24,625 bases of DNA from NCBI GenBank assembly GCA_017458545.1, contig JAFTBA010000278.1, positions 1 to 24,625 on the forward strand, given 5' to 3'. Of the stretch, positions 15,429 through 23,475 are shown piece after piece. The position numbers and the translations under genes are program-made. The notes below the pieces were generated by a model. The model did no database searches, was not told the DNA's origin, and worked only from the letters and a program-made list of their open reading frames with translations. The stretch is from Synergistaceae bacterium (GTDB lineage Bacteria; Synergistota; Synergistia; Synergistales; Aminobacteriaceae). Every line of letters starts with the position of its first letter. Position 1 is the stretch's first letter.

Positions 15429-16230
15429 AGTTCACACCCCAAACTGCTATGTTATACTTGTCGGCAAGCTCAAAGAATTTTTCAGGCTCTAAAATTAATG
15501 TTTTACCTGCTTCTACTCCCAGACATGTTAATCCTGCTTTTCTCATGTTATCGAGCGTTACTGTTCCTACGGTAGGCAAATCGTACCTCATATCCTGAGT
15601 TGCTTTCATCATTTTAACGACAACTCCCCTGCCCGAAATTTCACCCGAACGCTCTATCATTTTGTCAGTACCTTCCATAGCCTCGACAGCAACTACTGCC
15701 CCGTCAGCAATACAAACAGCCTGACCGAATGAGCACGGCAAAGTTACCCTCAAAATTTCCCGGCCGTAAGCTATATCACTGAGTTCTTTTTCTGTCGGTG
15801 AACGGGATGATAATTTACCTGATGACGCTATAAATTCGGGGAGTATCTGCCAATAAGGTATTACCTGAATATTCTCGTCCTCGCAAGCCTTCACTACAGC
15901 CCCTAAAAGTGAATGGTCATCCCTCAAACTCCTGCGCAATACTGAGCGCGTCAGTCTGTCGAAAAGAAGAGGCAGGCAGTAAATCACCTTCTTAGGTATA
16001 CGTCCTGCCATTATTACTTTGTCAGCACCGAATGATTTTACTTCACGTATTCCGCGCCCTAAACTAGGCGTTCTCATTCGGATTAATTTTCCCTCATCCC
16101 CTGCAAACTGTCTCAAGGTTTCAGGGTCATCACGCAGGGCTAATATGAGTGTTGACGGCTGAAGGCTCATCAGTTTACGCGCGATCTCAACAGGTAATAT
16201 CCCTTCACCGGCTACAAGTGCTATGCTCAA
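15412..16230 (-). CDS. lpxI: UDP-2,3-diacylglucosamine diphosphatase LpxI
   Basis: A 272-residue member of the LpxI family (formerly DUF1009), the alternative to LpxH used in many non-gamma-proteobacterial lineages. It hydrolyses UDP-2,3-diacylglucosamine to lipid X (2,3-diacylglucosamine 1-phosphate) and UMP. Landmarks are the N-terminal 'ALVAGEGILPVEIARKL', the central 'KVIMAGRIPKKVIY' and 'DDHSLLGAVVKACEDENIQV', and the C-terminal domain 'ADGAVVAVEAMEGTDKMIER' with 'DLPTVGTVTLDNMRKAGLTC'. The start is a TTG overlapping the lptG stop as TTGA. It supplies one substrate of LpxB, encoded about 3.3 kb further along the same operon. Confidence 0.93.
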   Translation of the reverse strand: MSIALVAGEGILPVEIARKLMSLQPSTLILALRDDPETLRQFAGDEGKLIRMRTPSLGRGIREVKSFGADKVIMAGRIPKKVIYCLPLLFDRLTRSVLRRSLRDDHSLLGAVVKACEDENIQVIPYWQILPEFIASSGKLSSRSPTEKELSDIAYGREILRVTLPCSFGQAVCIADGAVVAVEAMEGTDKMIERSGEISGRGVVVKMMKATQDMRYDLPTVGTVTLDNMRKAGLTCLGVEAGKTLILEPEKFFELADKYNIAVWGVNCAEEI

Positions 16231-17333
16231 ATCCTGTCGACCCTCCGCGCGAAATACAATGCTGCGAACAGGAACACTATGTTAGGTCCCCATCCTGCTA
16301 TGAACGGAGGTAATGACCCTGCTTCGCCCAAAGCCCTGCACAATGACATGACGACATAGTAAGCAAACACTATAACTACGCTTATGCCGAAACCTACACC
16401 TCCACCTGACCTGCCTTTTCTCGAAGCACCGAATGACGCTCCTAATACTGCCATGATTACGCACGCCCAAGGGATAGCGGTCTTCAAATGGAACATAACC
16501 CAGAGTTCGGACAACTGAGAGTCTATAGCTTCGCCCTGTTTAATGTAACTCCATAATTCATGCGCACTCATATCGGCAGGTCTTCTGGTACTCCTCTGCA
16601 GCTGTTCAGGGGAAAGCCTTAATGCTAACATCTGACGCTCGAACCTCAGCAGTAAATTCACTTCACCTTCAGCATTAACGTCATACATTCTGCCGTCCTC
16701 TATCCACCATTGGGAGTTCTGCCACATTCCGCGCCTTGCGTTGAGAGTGTGAGAGAGTCTGCCTTCATTGTCGAACTCGTGCATCATTATTCCCCTGAGT
16801 ATTCCTTTGTCGGGGTCAAGCTCATCAATGTAGAGTACACGTTTCAGTTTTCCGCCCTCTTCATCGCGCAGGAACACTTTTTCCTGAATGACTGATGCCT
16901 GATTCTTCATTATCTCGAACTTCATCAGCCTGTCAGCAGCTATTGCCCCGAAAGGCACAACAGTCTCATTAAGGCCGAACCCTATGAGTGAAATCAGGAT
17001 TGACGCGAAGAATACGGGTCTTAATATTCTGGTGAAAGGTATTCCCAATGACCTGAGCGCGATTAATTCGCTTGCGCCGTTAAGGGTTGACATTCCGAGA
17101 AGTGTTGAGAGCAATGAGGACATAGGTATAGTCATCACTACGACTTCAGGCAGACGGTAGAAGAACAGTCTGGTTACCACTCCGAACGCAACGCCCTGTT
17201 CAATGATTAACTTGGCCGCCTGGAACAGCAAATCACCTGCAACAAATATCAATACGAAAATTAATATCCCGAACATGAACGGCCCAGCACATGCACCGAG
17301 TATTAATTTGTTTAATAGGCTTCTTCTAATCAT
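16227..17333 (-). CDS. lptG: LptF/LptG-family LPS export permease
   Basis: A 368-residue YjgP/YjgQ permease. There are three hydrophobic segments in the N-terminal half (about 12-35, 52-75, 98-120), a large periplasmic beta-jellyroll region (about 130-265), and three C-terminal segments ('TAIPWACVIMAVLGASFGAS', 'GFGISVVIVFAYYVVMSLCRA', 'GWGPNIVFLFAALYF'). It belongs to the Lpt machine that moves LPS from the inner membrane toward the outer membrane. LptF and LptG usually form a heterodimer, and only one gene is present here; the partner may lie elsewhere or the protein may act alone. LptF versus LptG cannot be separated firmly. It overlaps both neighbours by four bases. Confidence 0.85.
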   Translation of the reverse strand: MIRRSLLNKLILGACAGPFMFGILIFVLIFVAGDLLFQAAKLIIEQGVAFGVVTRLFFYRLPEVVVMTIPMSSLLSTLLGMSTLNGASELIALRSLGIPFTRILRPVFFASILISLIGFGLNETVVPFGAIAADRLMKFEIMKNQASVIQEKVFLRDEEGGKLKRVLYIDELDPDKGILRGIMMHEFDNEGRLSHTLNARRGMWQNSQWWIEDGRMYDVNAEGEVNLLLRFERQMLALRLSPEQLQRSTRRPADMSAHELWSYIKQGEAIDSQLSELWVMFHLKTAIPWACVIMAVLGASFGASRKGRSGGGVGFGISVVIVFAYYVVMSLCRALGEAGSLPPFIAGWGPNIVFLFAALYFARRVDRI

Positions 17334-18484
17334 TGTGTTAAGGCTGTCGCAGAATATTTGCGTGTCATCTGGTTAGTGAGTTTGTCAACAAGCTCCTGAG
17401 CCGTAGGAAGATTAGTACCCCCCTCGTAAGTCTCGCTGACATTCAGAACAGTTACATGAAGGAACTCTTCAAACGTTGCGCATAATGAGTTGACAATTAG
17501 CGTAAGCCTTTCGATTATGCCGTCAACCATCTGATAAGGGCATTCCGAGAGTACACCGATAATCTGAAACTCTCCTGCCTGTATAACCGTATCGGTCTGC
17601 CTTATATCTTTCCTTACGCTCTCACAGTAAGCCCTGAAAGGTCTGACATATCTGCCCATGTCATCATCGGGCAGCAGTTGAGGGAATACAAGCCTTATCA
17701 TGAACGCGCTCACAGGATGGTTATATCTTCCTGCCCTGTATAACTCATCGGCAATCCTCGCCATTCCGTAACGGTATGAATGAAGCTGCGTATCAGGATC
17801 TGTGAACTCAGCTGCTTCACTGTTACCGGCTCTTGAAGTTGCCTCAGCATTCTCTATAGGCAGTCCTTTGGGGTTAAGCTCGAAATAGAATCTTTTCCCG
17901 TCAGCTATACTCTTGCGTTCAATGTCCCAGATTTTACCGTTAATTTCAGCAGTTGTTGATACGGGACTGAACCAGTCGCTTATATTTTTGCCGACAGAGT
18001 CCATTCTTGAAATGTCGAGAACATCAAGCATGTTTTCAGTGAGATTCATTATTGCCCCTGTGTTGTCGGTAATTACGAAGTTTAACGGTAACTGTTTAAC
18101 GTCATCGGCAATTTCAACGGGGACAATTTTATTGCGTTCGTTCTCTTCCTGATTGTAAGCGACCAGTAAGGCAGCAGCACCGCATACGGCAATTATCACG
18201 CCGAGCCACTGAAACATTCTTGCTCCGTAAGTGATGGCCATAGGGCATAACAGTACACCCTGAGCCAATGCCTGAAGCGATATTAACCCTACATTGAAAC
18301 CGTGAATGATAAACAGGCCGTAGAGAATGCTCATGATGATGAACAGCAGCCATACTAATCCCCATACGGCCAAGTCAACTTCACCGACAACGCTGCCCGT
18401 ACCCATTGCGCGCGCAAGCATTATGGTTAAGATTGCTACAACGGGAGGGATAGTTATCCATTTGAGAAAGTTGTTCTGTCCCAT
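17330..18484 (-). CDS. Membrane protein with PAS-like and degenerate GGDEF domains
   Basis: A 384-residue protein. Four predicted membrane helices (about 11-27, 36-60, 65-85, 91-110) are followed by a PAS-like region (about 130-205: 'FVITDNTGAIMNLTENMLDV' and 'GKNISDWF') and a diguanylate-cyclase-like domain (about 228-375). The domain opens 'FTDPDTQLHSYRYGMARIAD', matching the usual DPLTGLYNRRYF region. The active-site GGDEF loop, however, reads 'IQAGEFQII' (about 301-309), so cyclic-di-GMP synthesis is unlikely; it may bind nucleotide or act as a protein-protein module. It overlaps lptG by four bases and the upstream DUF4139 gene by one. Substrate, signal and partner are unknown. Confidence 0.7.
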   Translation of the reverse strand: MGQNNFLKWITIPPVVAILTIMLARAMGTGSVVGEVDLAVWGLVWLLFIIMSILYGLFIIHGFNVGLISLQALAQGVLLCPMAITYGARMFQWLGVIIAVCGAAALLVAYNQEENERNKIVPVEIADDVKQLPLNFVITDNTGAIMNLTENMLDVLDISRMDSVGKNISDWFSPVSTTAEINGKIWDIERKSIADGKRFYFELNPKGLPIENAEATSRAGNSEAAEFTDPDTQLHSYRYGMARIADELYRAGRYNHPVSAFMIRLVFPQLLPDDDMGRYVRPFRAYCESVRKDIRQTDTVIQAGEFQIIGVLSECPYQMVDGIIERLTLIVNSLCATFEEFLHVTVLNVSETYEGGTNLPTAQELVDKLTNQMTRKYSATALTQ

Positions 18485-20079
18485 TATCTGTATAACAGCT
18501 CCTCACCGGAAGGATAGCTCAGTGTATAGTCAACAATTATCGGTACAGTTGCGCCTGAAGGAACAGTGATTTCCCAAGTGAGTCTGTTTTCCTTGTCGCG
18601 TTCTTTTTCTTTAGGGTCAATTCTTTTGACATCGAGTTTGATTTTCTCGTCAGTCGGTATCGGGAGTCTGTCCCTTACTTTAATGACCTGTTCAAATTTA
18701 GTGCCGTTAGTGATTTCGAGTCTGTAACCGCTGGTAAAAACTCCGCTGAACCATGAGACACCTGTTTTCTCAATGAGTGCTTCTTTTTTGACTGTTATCT
18801 GTTCAGCGTAACCGAACGGGATTCTTTTCTGGTTCTGATTTTTGCCGTATTCATCGAGATAAATTTTCCCTGACGAATGACCGTCAACCATAAGTTCAGC
18901 TTCACCGGGTATTAAATGTTCGTTTCCTTCGTCCATGCTTGCGACTATCCAGGCGTTGTTGCGCTGTTCGGGGATGAGAGTGAGTTCGAGTTTACCTGCG
19001 AGAATCATTTTGCCCGCAGTAATCTCAAAATCCCTGTCAGTTCCATCGCCGGGTAATTCGCCCTTAATTTCGAGCGTTCTGTCTGCAAGAGTCTCTTTAA
19101 CTTCGGGAACTGCAGGAGCTTCATCAAAATCTTCGAGTGCAGTGTCTTCGTCAGCTTTCAACATTTCCATAGGTGCTGCAGCTCTTGCTGACTCGTACAT
19201 TCTGTTAGTCCTCATGAGTCTTACGCCTGAACCTCTTGCAAGCACTTCAGCTTTAGGTTTAATGCTGACCCTTAACGGGTTAAGTTCGGGGGCAGTAACG
19301 CGTTCATCAGGAGTTTTTGTGTGAAGGGTCATTTTACCGTTGTAATCGAGTCCTGTTTTCTGCGATGCCCTGATAAACATTGAGGCTTCAATGTTGCCTG
19401 TCTCCGATGAAAGGTTAAGGGCATATCTTGGTTTCCATGATGCTGCGTTTGTGAACGCTTCGATGTACATAGTGCCGTTAGCTTTTCCGGTAACAAGAAT
19501 GAAATTTGTTGAGCCTCTCGGAGATTTGCCCTGCATTTCGGAGTTAAGCATTTTGAGTTTCTCCTGTTCCTCAGTGAGTATTACTTTGAGCGATGAGAGT
19601 TCGTCTTCAGTTTCCTGACGGAGTGCCTGAGCTTTCATGATGTAGGTCAATAATTCTTCGGGCTTTGATTTGTCTGGCTCTGAGTCATTGAGGAGTGAGA
19701 GCGTTTGTTCGAGAGCTGCTTTCTTTGAGTTGAGACTGCTGACTGTTTTTGACTGTGCTTCAATCTGAAGCCTCAAAGGTTCGAGCTGTGAGGGAGTCCA
19801 TTTAGTTCTGGGGTGAACTGAGGTGTGAATGTCACCGTAAAGGTTTTCGGGGTTTAACGGACGGATTGATTCAGCGTTGAATGAGCCGGGTATTACCAGT
19901 GAGAATGTACCGTCATTGTTCTGAGGTTCGACAGTGAAAGTGAATTTTGCGCCTGACGGGAAGAAGTCGACTGCTGAAATACTGTCCGAATAATTTTCGG
20001 GTACTTCGAGTGCTAATGAGCTGTCAGAACCCCAATGAACTGCAAGAACCAACGATAAGATAAAAATTACTGTCTTCAT
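18484..20079 (-). CDS. Secreted DUF4139-domain protein
   Basis: About 531 residues from the ATG at 20079, chosen because AAAGGAG lies 11 bases upstream and a signal peptide begins there ('MKTVIFILSLVLAVHWGSDS', cut probably after SLA); an ATG at 20118 in the same frame lacks this. A short N-terminal domain ('AVDFFPSGAKFTFTVEPQ') resembles the DUF4140 region. A coiled coil follows (about 90-180, rich in E, K, L), then a beta-rich DUF4139 domain beginning at 'MYIEAFTNAASWKPRYALNL' and ending 'VPIIVDYTLSYPSGEELLYR'. Related proteins are annotated 'mucoidy inhibitor'-like, with no settled function. It is first in the minus-strand envelope operon, so it is probably a periplasmic or outer-membrane-associated factor. 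Confidence 0.72.
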   Translation of the reverse strand: MKTVIFILSLVLAVHWGSDSSLALEVPENYSDSISAVDFFPSGAKFTFTVEPQNNDGTFSLVIPGSFNAESIRPLNPENLYGDIHTSVHPRTKWTPSQLEPLRLQIEAQSKTVSSLNSKKAALEQTLSLLNDSEPDKSKPEELLTYIMKAQALRQETEDELSSLKVILTEEQEKLKMLNSEMQGKSPRGSTNFILVTGKANGTMYIEAFTNAASWKPRYALNLSSETGNIEASMFIRASQKTGLDYNGKMTLHTKTPDERVTAPELNPLRVSIKPKAEVLARGSGVRLMRTNRMYESARAAAPMEMLKADEDTALEDFDEAPAVPEVKETLADRTLEIKGELPGDGTDRDFEITAGKMILAGKLELTLIPEQRNNAWIVASMDEGNEHLIPGEAELMVDGHSSGKIYLDEYGKNQNQKRIPFGYAEQITVKKEALIEKTGVSWFSGVFTSGYRLEITNGTKFEQVIKVRDRLPIPTDEKIKLDVKRIDPKEKERDKENRLTWEITVPSGATVPIIVDYTLSYPSGEELLYR

Positions 20080-20442
20080 TAGGAAGATAACTCCTTTCAA
20101 AAATTTTGCGTAATACATCGATTAAATTAAACGAGTATTCCCAGTGAGTTTTAACAGCTATTATAATGTATTCATGAAAAATATTTTGCACCTGTTTTTC
20201 TGAATGGTGTGAAAGTTTTTTCGATGTCATTTTCAGGCAGAGTGAAAATAAAAGCATTATTGGTGTAAAATTAATGCGATAAAAATTTTAAGAGGCGAAA
20301 GAATTTTATAACCGTGTGCCTTTTAAGGATGATTGGCTGACGGATTTTTTCTCCATTTTTCCAGCCTCGCAGAATATCAATTAAAATTAAAACTAATTAA
20401 GAACATCGACGGAGCGAAATTATTAAATCGGGAGGCCTATGT
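20080..20442. other. Divergent intergenic control region (DUF4139/LPS operon versus fli operon)
   Basis: This 363-base AT-rich gap holds no credible gene. It must contain the start sites of both divergent operons. An 8-base palindrome ATTATAAT (about 20159-20166) could serve as a -10 on either strand, but no good -35 accompanies it. Three inverted repeats with TTC/GAA-type half-sites occur in a row: TTCATGAA (20171-20178), TTTTTC...GAAAG (20195-20215) and ATTTTCA...TGAAAAT (20229-20249). Neither a sigma-54 (-24/-12) element nor a well-spaced sigma-28 element was found. Confidence 0.6.
20229..20249. repeat. Perfect 7-bp inverted repeat, possible operator
   Basis: ATTTTCA and TGAAAAT are separated by seven bases (GGCAGAG). 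Lying mid-way between divergent operons, it could bind a dimeric regulator, or it could be a chance pairing in AT-rich DNA. Confidence 0.35.
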
Positions 20443-20787
20443 ATGACGGAGCGTCTGTTAATAGATTTTTCACAGGTATACGGACAGAACAGAACTGACA
20501 AAACCGCTAAGAGTGTTTACAGTACTTACGCTGGTACTCAAGTAACTAAAGATAAAGAAACTCCGAATGTATCATTTGAAGAAATGCTCTCGGACTCCAT
20601 CAGGAAAGTAAATTCCCTCCAGCTCGAAGCTGATAAGAAAATCCGTGATTTAGCCATAGGAGATGCTGAGGATATTTCCGAAGTAGTGTTGGCATCATCA
20701 AGAGCAGATACAGCTTTAAGGCTTGTCATGGAAATACGTAACAAGTTTCTTGATGCCTATCAGGCATTGTCGCGCATAACAGGCTGA
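20443..20787 (+). CDS. fliE: Flagellar hook-basal body complex protein FliE
   Basis: A 114-residue export adaptor between the MS ring and the rod. The second half carries the FliE signature: 'SFEEMLSDSIRKVNSLQLEA', 'DISEVVLASSRADTALRLVM' and 'EIRNKFLDAYQALSRI'. An excellent GGGAGG lies seven bases before the ATG; an out-of-frame ATG at 20439 is ignored. It is the first gene of the plus-strand flagellar run, directly after a 363-base control region, so flgB and flgC, which often precede fliE, are not here. About 40 N-terminal residues are poorly conserved, as usual. Confidence 0.93.
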   Translation: MTERLLIDFSQVYGQNRTDKTAKSVYSTYAGTQVTKDKETPNVSFEEMLSDSIRKVNSLQLEADKKIRDLAIGDAEDISEVVLASSRADTALRLVMEIRNKFLDAYQALSRITG

Positions 20788-20795
20788 TTTAGAAA

Positions 20796-22373
20796 ATGGA
20801 CAGTTTAAGACGCTGGTTCGCCTCGTTCCTTAACTTTTGGGCATCTCTCAAACTCTGGCAGAGAGCGTCAATAATTTTTGCTGTTCTGCTTGTACTGGGA
20901 GGTCTCGGGGCGTTAATCTTCATGACCGGCAACACAACCTATGAACCTCTTTATGCCGGCCTTGAAGTGTCAGATCAGGCTGCAATAGTTGATTACCTCA
21001 AGGAAAATAATTTGCCTTACAGGTTAGACCCAAGTTCGAGCGCGATACTTATGCCCGGAGGAGCAATTTATGAGACACGTTTAACGCTTGCTCAAATGGG
21101 ACTGCCTAAGGGCGGTACTAAAGGTTTCGAGATTTTTGACGATTCAGCAATGGGAATGAGCGAGTTCCAGCAGAGAATAGCTTACACGCGTGCAATAGAG
21201 GGTGAATTGGCTCGTACAATTTCGCAAATGTCTCAGGTAGATAACGCCCGTGTCAGTGTAGTTATCCCTGAACAAAGACTTTTTCTTGAGCAGCAGAAAC
21301 CTTCAACGGCTTCAGTACTTTTGAGGCTGAGACCCGGAGCAACTATAGGACCGACTCAGGTCAAGTCAATAATTCACTTAGTGGCACATTCAGTTGACGG
21401 CTTAGAGCCTGATGCAGTTACCGTTGTCGATACCAACGGGAGAATTTTATCTGACATGGTTTCGGACAGCATGATTATGTACAATCCTGACGGCACTAAC
21501 TCAGTTACATCTGTACAGCGCGAACTTGAACGCCAGCATGAACGCGAACTCGAAAACAAAGTGCGCGTTATGCTCGAACAGGTTTACGGGCCCGGTACTG
21601 CTGTCGTAAGAGTGAGGATAGATTTGGACTTCGACAAACGCACGAACTCATACGTCGAGTACTCACCCAACCCTGAAACAGGTACAGGAGTTCCGAGAAG
21701 CAATGAGCGTCAGGAAGAGAGTTACACCGGTCAGGGCAACCCCGTTAACGGCAACCCGGGCACAACGACTAACATACCAGGTTACGCGATAAACTCTACG
21801 CAGGTTCAGAGCGAGTATAACAACTCAAAGGCGACGACTAACTACGAGATTACGACAAGGAAAGGCGATCAGGTAGTTACGCCCGGAGGAGTGAGGAGAT
21901 TATCGGCGTCGGTATTGATAGACGACAAATATAACGAGATTAACGAGGAGAGGCTCGAAGCGTTACAGGAGGTTATCTCGTCTGCAATAGGTTTCAACAA
22001 GGACAGGGGAGACAGTTTAGTAGTGAGGGCGATGAGATTCTCAACGGCATTCGCAGACTCAATGGCAGAACAGATGAGACAGGAACGTATGTGGAAAATG
22101 ATTTACGGTTCTGTAGCTGCCGCTATAGTTCTGTTAATAGTTCTGGGAGCACTCTATGCCTGGATTAGAATGAAGCGTGCAAGATTAGCAGTTGAGGAGA
22201 TAGAAGCAGAAGGAAGGAAAGTACCTACGATACAGGAGATGTTGACCTCGCCTGATTTGTTAGCGTTTCAGGGTGAAATGGCAGTGCTTGAGGAACAGCT
22301 CAAGGCATACGCTAAGAGTCATCCCGATGAGATTGCGACTCTCGTCAACGAATGGCTGTCTATGGACAGTTAA
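20796..22373 (+). CDS. fliF: Flagellar MS-ring protein FliF
   Basis: A 525-residue inner-membrane ring protein of about normal length. The first membrane helix (about 22-45) precedes the ring-building motifs ('YEPLYAGLEVSDQAAIVDYL', 'LAQMGLPKGGTKGFEIFDDS', 'GELARTISQMSQVDNARVSV'). A low-complexity N/G/T-rich periplasmic stretch (about 295-340) follows, and a second helix lies near residues 433-455. The cytoplasmic tail 'EIATLVNEWLSM' is the expected FliG-binding helix. It starts eight bases after fliE with only a weak ribosome binding site, so it is probably coupled to fliE translation. A terminator-shaped hairpin follows the stop. Confidence 0.96.
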   Translation: MDSLRRWFASFLNFWASLKLWQRASIIFAVLLVLGGLGALIFMTGNTTYEPLYAGLEVSDQAAIVDYLKENNLPYRLDPSSSAILMPGGAIYETRLTLAQMGLPKGGTKGFEIFDDSAMGMSEFQQRIAYTRAIEGELARTISQMSQVDNARVSVVIPEQRLFLEQQKPSTASVLLRLRPGATIGPTQVKSIIHLVAHSVDGLEPDAVTVVDTNGRILSDMVSDSMIMYNPDGTNSVTSVQRELERQHERELENKVRVMLEQVYGPGTAVVRVRIDLDFDKRTNSYVEYSPNPETGTGVPRSNERQEESYTGQGNPVNGNPGTTTNIPGYAINSTQVQSEYNNSKATTNYEITTRKGDQVVTPGGVRRLSASVLIDDKYNEINEERLEALQEVISSAIGFNKDRGDSLVVRAMRFSTAFADSMAEQMRQERMWKMIYGSVAAAIVLLIVLGALYAWIRMKRARLAVEEIEAEGRKVPTIQEMLTSPDLLAFQGEMAVLEEQLKAYAKSHPDEIATLVNEWLSMDS

Positions 22374-22388
22374 ACTGAAATTTCTATG

Positions 22389-22419
22389 CTCCCTGAGATG
22401 TTGCAGGGAGAATTTTTTT
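22389..22419 (+). terminator. Terminator-like hairpin between fliF and fliG
   Basis: CTCCCTG (22389-22395) and CAGGGAG (22404-22410) form a perfect seven-pair, GC-rich stem with an eight-base loop, followed by AA and seven T residues (22413-22419). It has the full form of a Rho-independent terminator but sits inside the flagellar operon. Partial termination that lowers fliG and downstream expression relative to fliF is the likely effect. Confidence 0.7.
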
Positions 22420-22443
22420 CTGAAGGAGTTGAGGTAAAAAAAA

Positions 22444-23475
22444 ATGCCCCCTAAGGATAAGAAAGATGACAGCAAAAGAGGTTTAACGGGCCGTGAGAAA
22501 ATAGCGGTCTTAATGGTCTCATTAGGAAGCGAAATAGCTCCCGAAGTCTACAAAAAACTTGACGATTCAACAATAGAGTTAATCACTCTCGAAATAGCAA
22601 ATCTCAGAAAGGTTACGCCTGACGTAAAACTCACAGTATTAAAAGAGGCTCAGGAGATTTTAATGGCACGTGAGTTTATGGCGCGCGGAGGTGTTGAATA
22701 TGCACGTGACGTATTGGAGAAAGCTCTCGGACCTGAGAGGGCGCAAACATTATTGGCGAGGATTACGGCGAGCCTGCAGGTTAAGCCGTTCGATTTCATG
22801 AGACATACAGACGCAGGGCAGATACTCGGTTTTATACAGAACGAACACCCTCAGACAATAGCATTAATACTCTCATACTTAGAGCCTACTCAGGCTGCAA
22901 TGATTCTCAGCGGTCTTAATCCTGTACTTCAGGCCGATGTTACAAAGCGTATAGCTAACATGGACAGGATAACGCCGGAAGTATTGAGGGAGGTTGAAAG
23001 GGTGTTGGAACGCAAATTAAGCACAGTAATGGGTCAGGACTTCACCGTTGCAGGAGGTATTGACGCAGTTGTAGCTATCGTCAACAGTACTGACAGGGCA
23101 ACAGAACGCAACATCATGGAGTACTTAGAGGAGAATGATCCCGAACTGGCAGAGGAAATTAAGAAGAGGCTTTTTGTGTTCGAGGACTCAATGCGGCTTG
23201 ATGACAGGTCGTTACAGAGAGTATTACGTGAAGTTGATATGAAGGAACTCAGCCTTGCGCTTAAAGGTGCAACAGAGGACCTCAAAACGAAATACCTCAA
23301 GAACATGTCGAAACGTGCTGCCGAAATGTTACAGGAGGATATGGACTTTATGGGGCCTGTACGTGTCAAGGATGTTGAGGAGGCCCAGCAGAAAGTAGTT
23401 AATATAATTCGCGGACTCGAGGAACAGGGCGAAATAGTAATTGCATCGGGCGGAGGAGACGATATGATTGTCTAA
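22444..23475 (+). CDS. fliG: Flagellar motor switch protein FliG
   Basis: A 343-residue rotor protein with the three FliG domains. The N-terminal FliF-binding part is 'GREKIAVLMVSLGSEIAPEV'. The middle domain has 'FIQNEHPQTIALILSYL', the diagnostic EHPQT motif. The C-terminal torque domain holds charged residues in 'LQRVLREVDMKELSLALKGA' and 'KNMSKRAAEMLQEDM'. GAAGGAG and GAGG precede the ATG, and an uninterrupted run of nine A bases (22436-22444) ends in the start codon. It couples the stator ion flow to the MS ring and switches direction via FliM. Its 3' end overlaps fliH by eight bases. Confidence 0.96.
   Translation: MPPKDKKDDSKRGLTGREKIAVLMVSLGSEIAPEVYKKLDDSTIELITLEIANLRKVTPDVKLTVLKEAQEILMAREFMARGGVEYARDVLEKALGPERAQTLLARITASLQVKPFDFMRHTDAGQILGFIQNEHPQTIALILSYLEPTQAAMILSGLNPVLQADVTKRIANMDRITPEVLREVERVLERKLSTVMGQDFTVAGGIDAVVAIVNSTDRATERNIMEYLEENDPELAEEIKKRLFVFEDSMRLDDRSLQRVLREVDMKELSLALKGATEDLKTKYLKNMSKRAAEMLQEDMDFMGPVRVKDVEEAQQKVVNIIRGLEEQGEIVIASGGGDDMIV

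Noticed and set aside
18935..19324. 129-codon plus-strand open frame
   Set aside because: Antisense shadow of the DUF4139 gene, Ser/Leu-rich and without a start signal.
20024..20257. 77-codon minus-strand open frame crossing the DUF4139 start
   Set aside because: It covers the AAAGGAG site and signal-peptide region of the real gene and has no recognisable features.
20250..20290. Sigma-28-like TGCGATAA near 20274
   Set aside because: The -10-like element is fair, but no TAAA lies at the required distance of about 15 bases upstream.
20330..20360. Sigma-54-like TTGGCTGACGG element
   Set aside because: A GG is present, but no GC dinucleotide is found at the correct spacing for the -12 element.
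20280..20442. Cyclic-di-GMP (GEMM) riboswitch upstream of fliE
   Set aside because: The gap was compared with the remembered GEMM core and does not show it; only short AT-rich pairings are visible.
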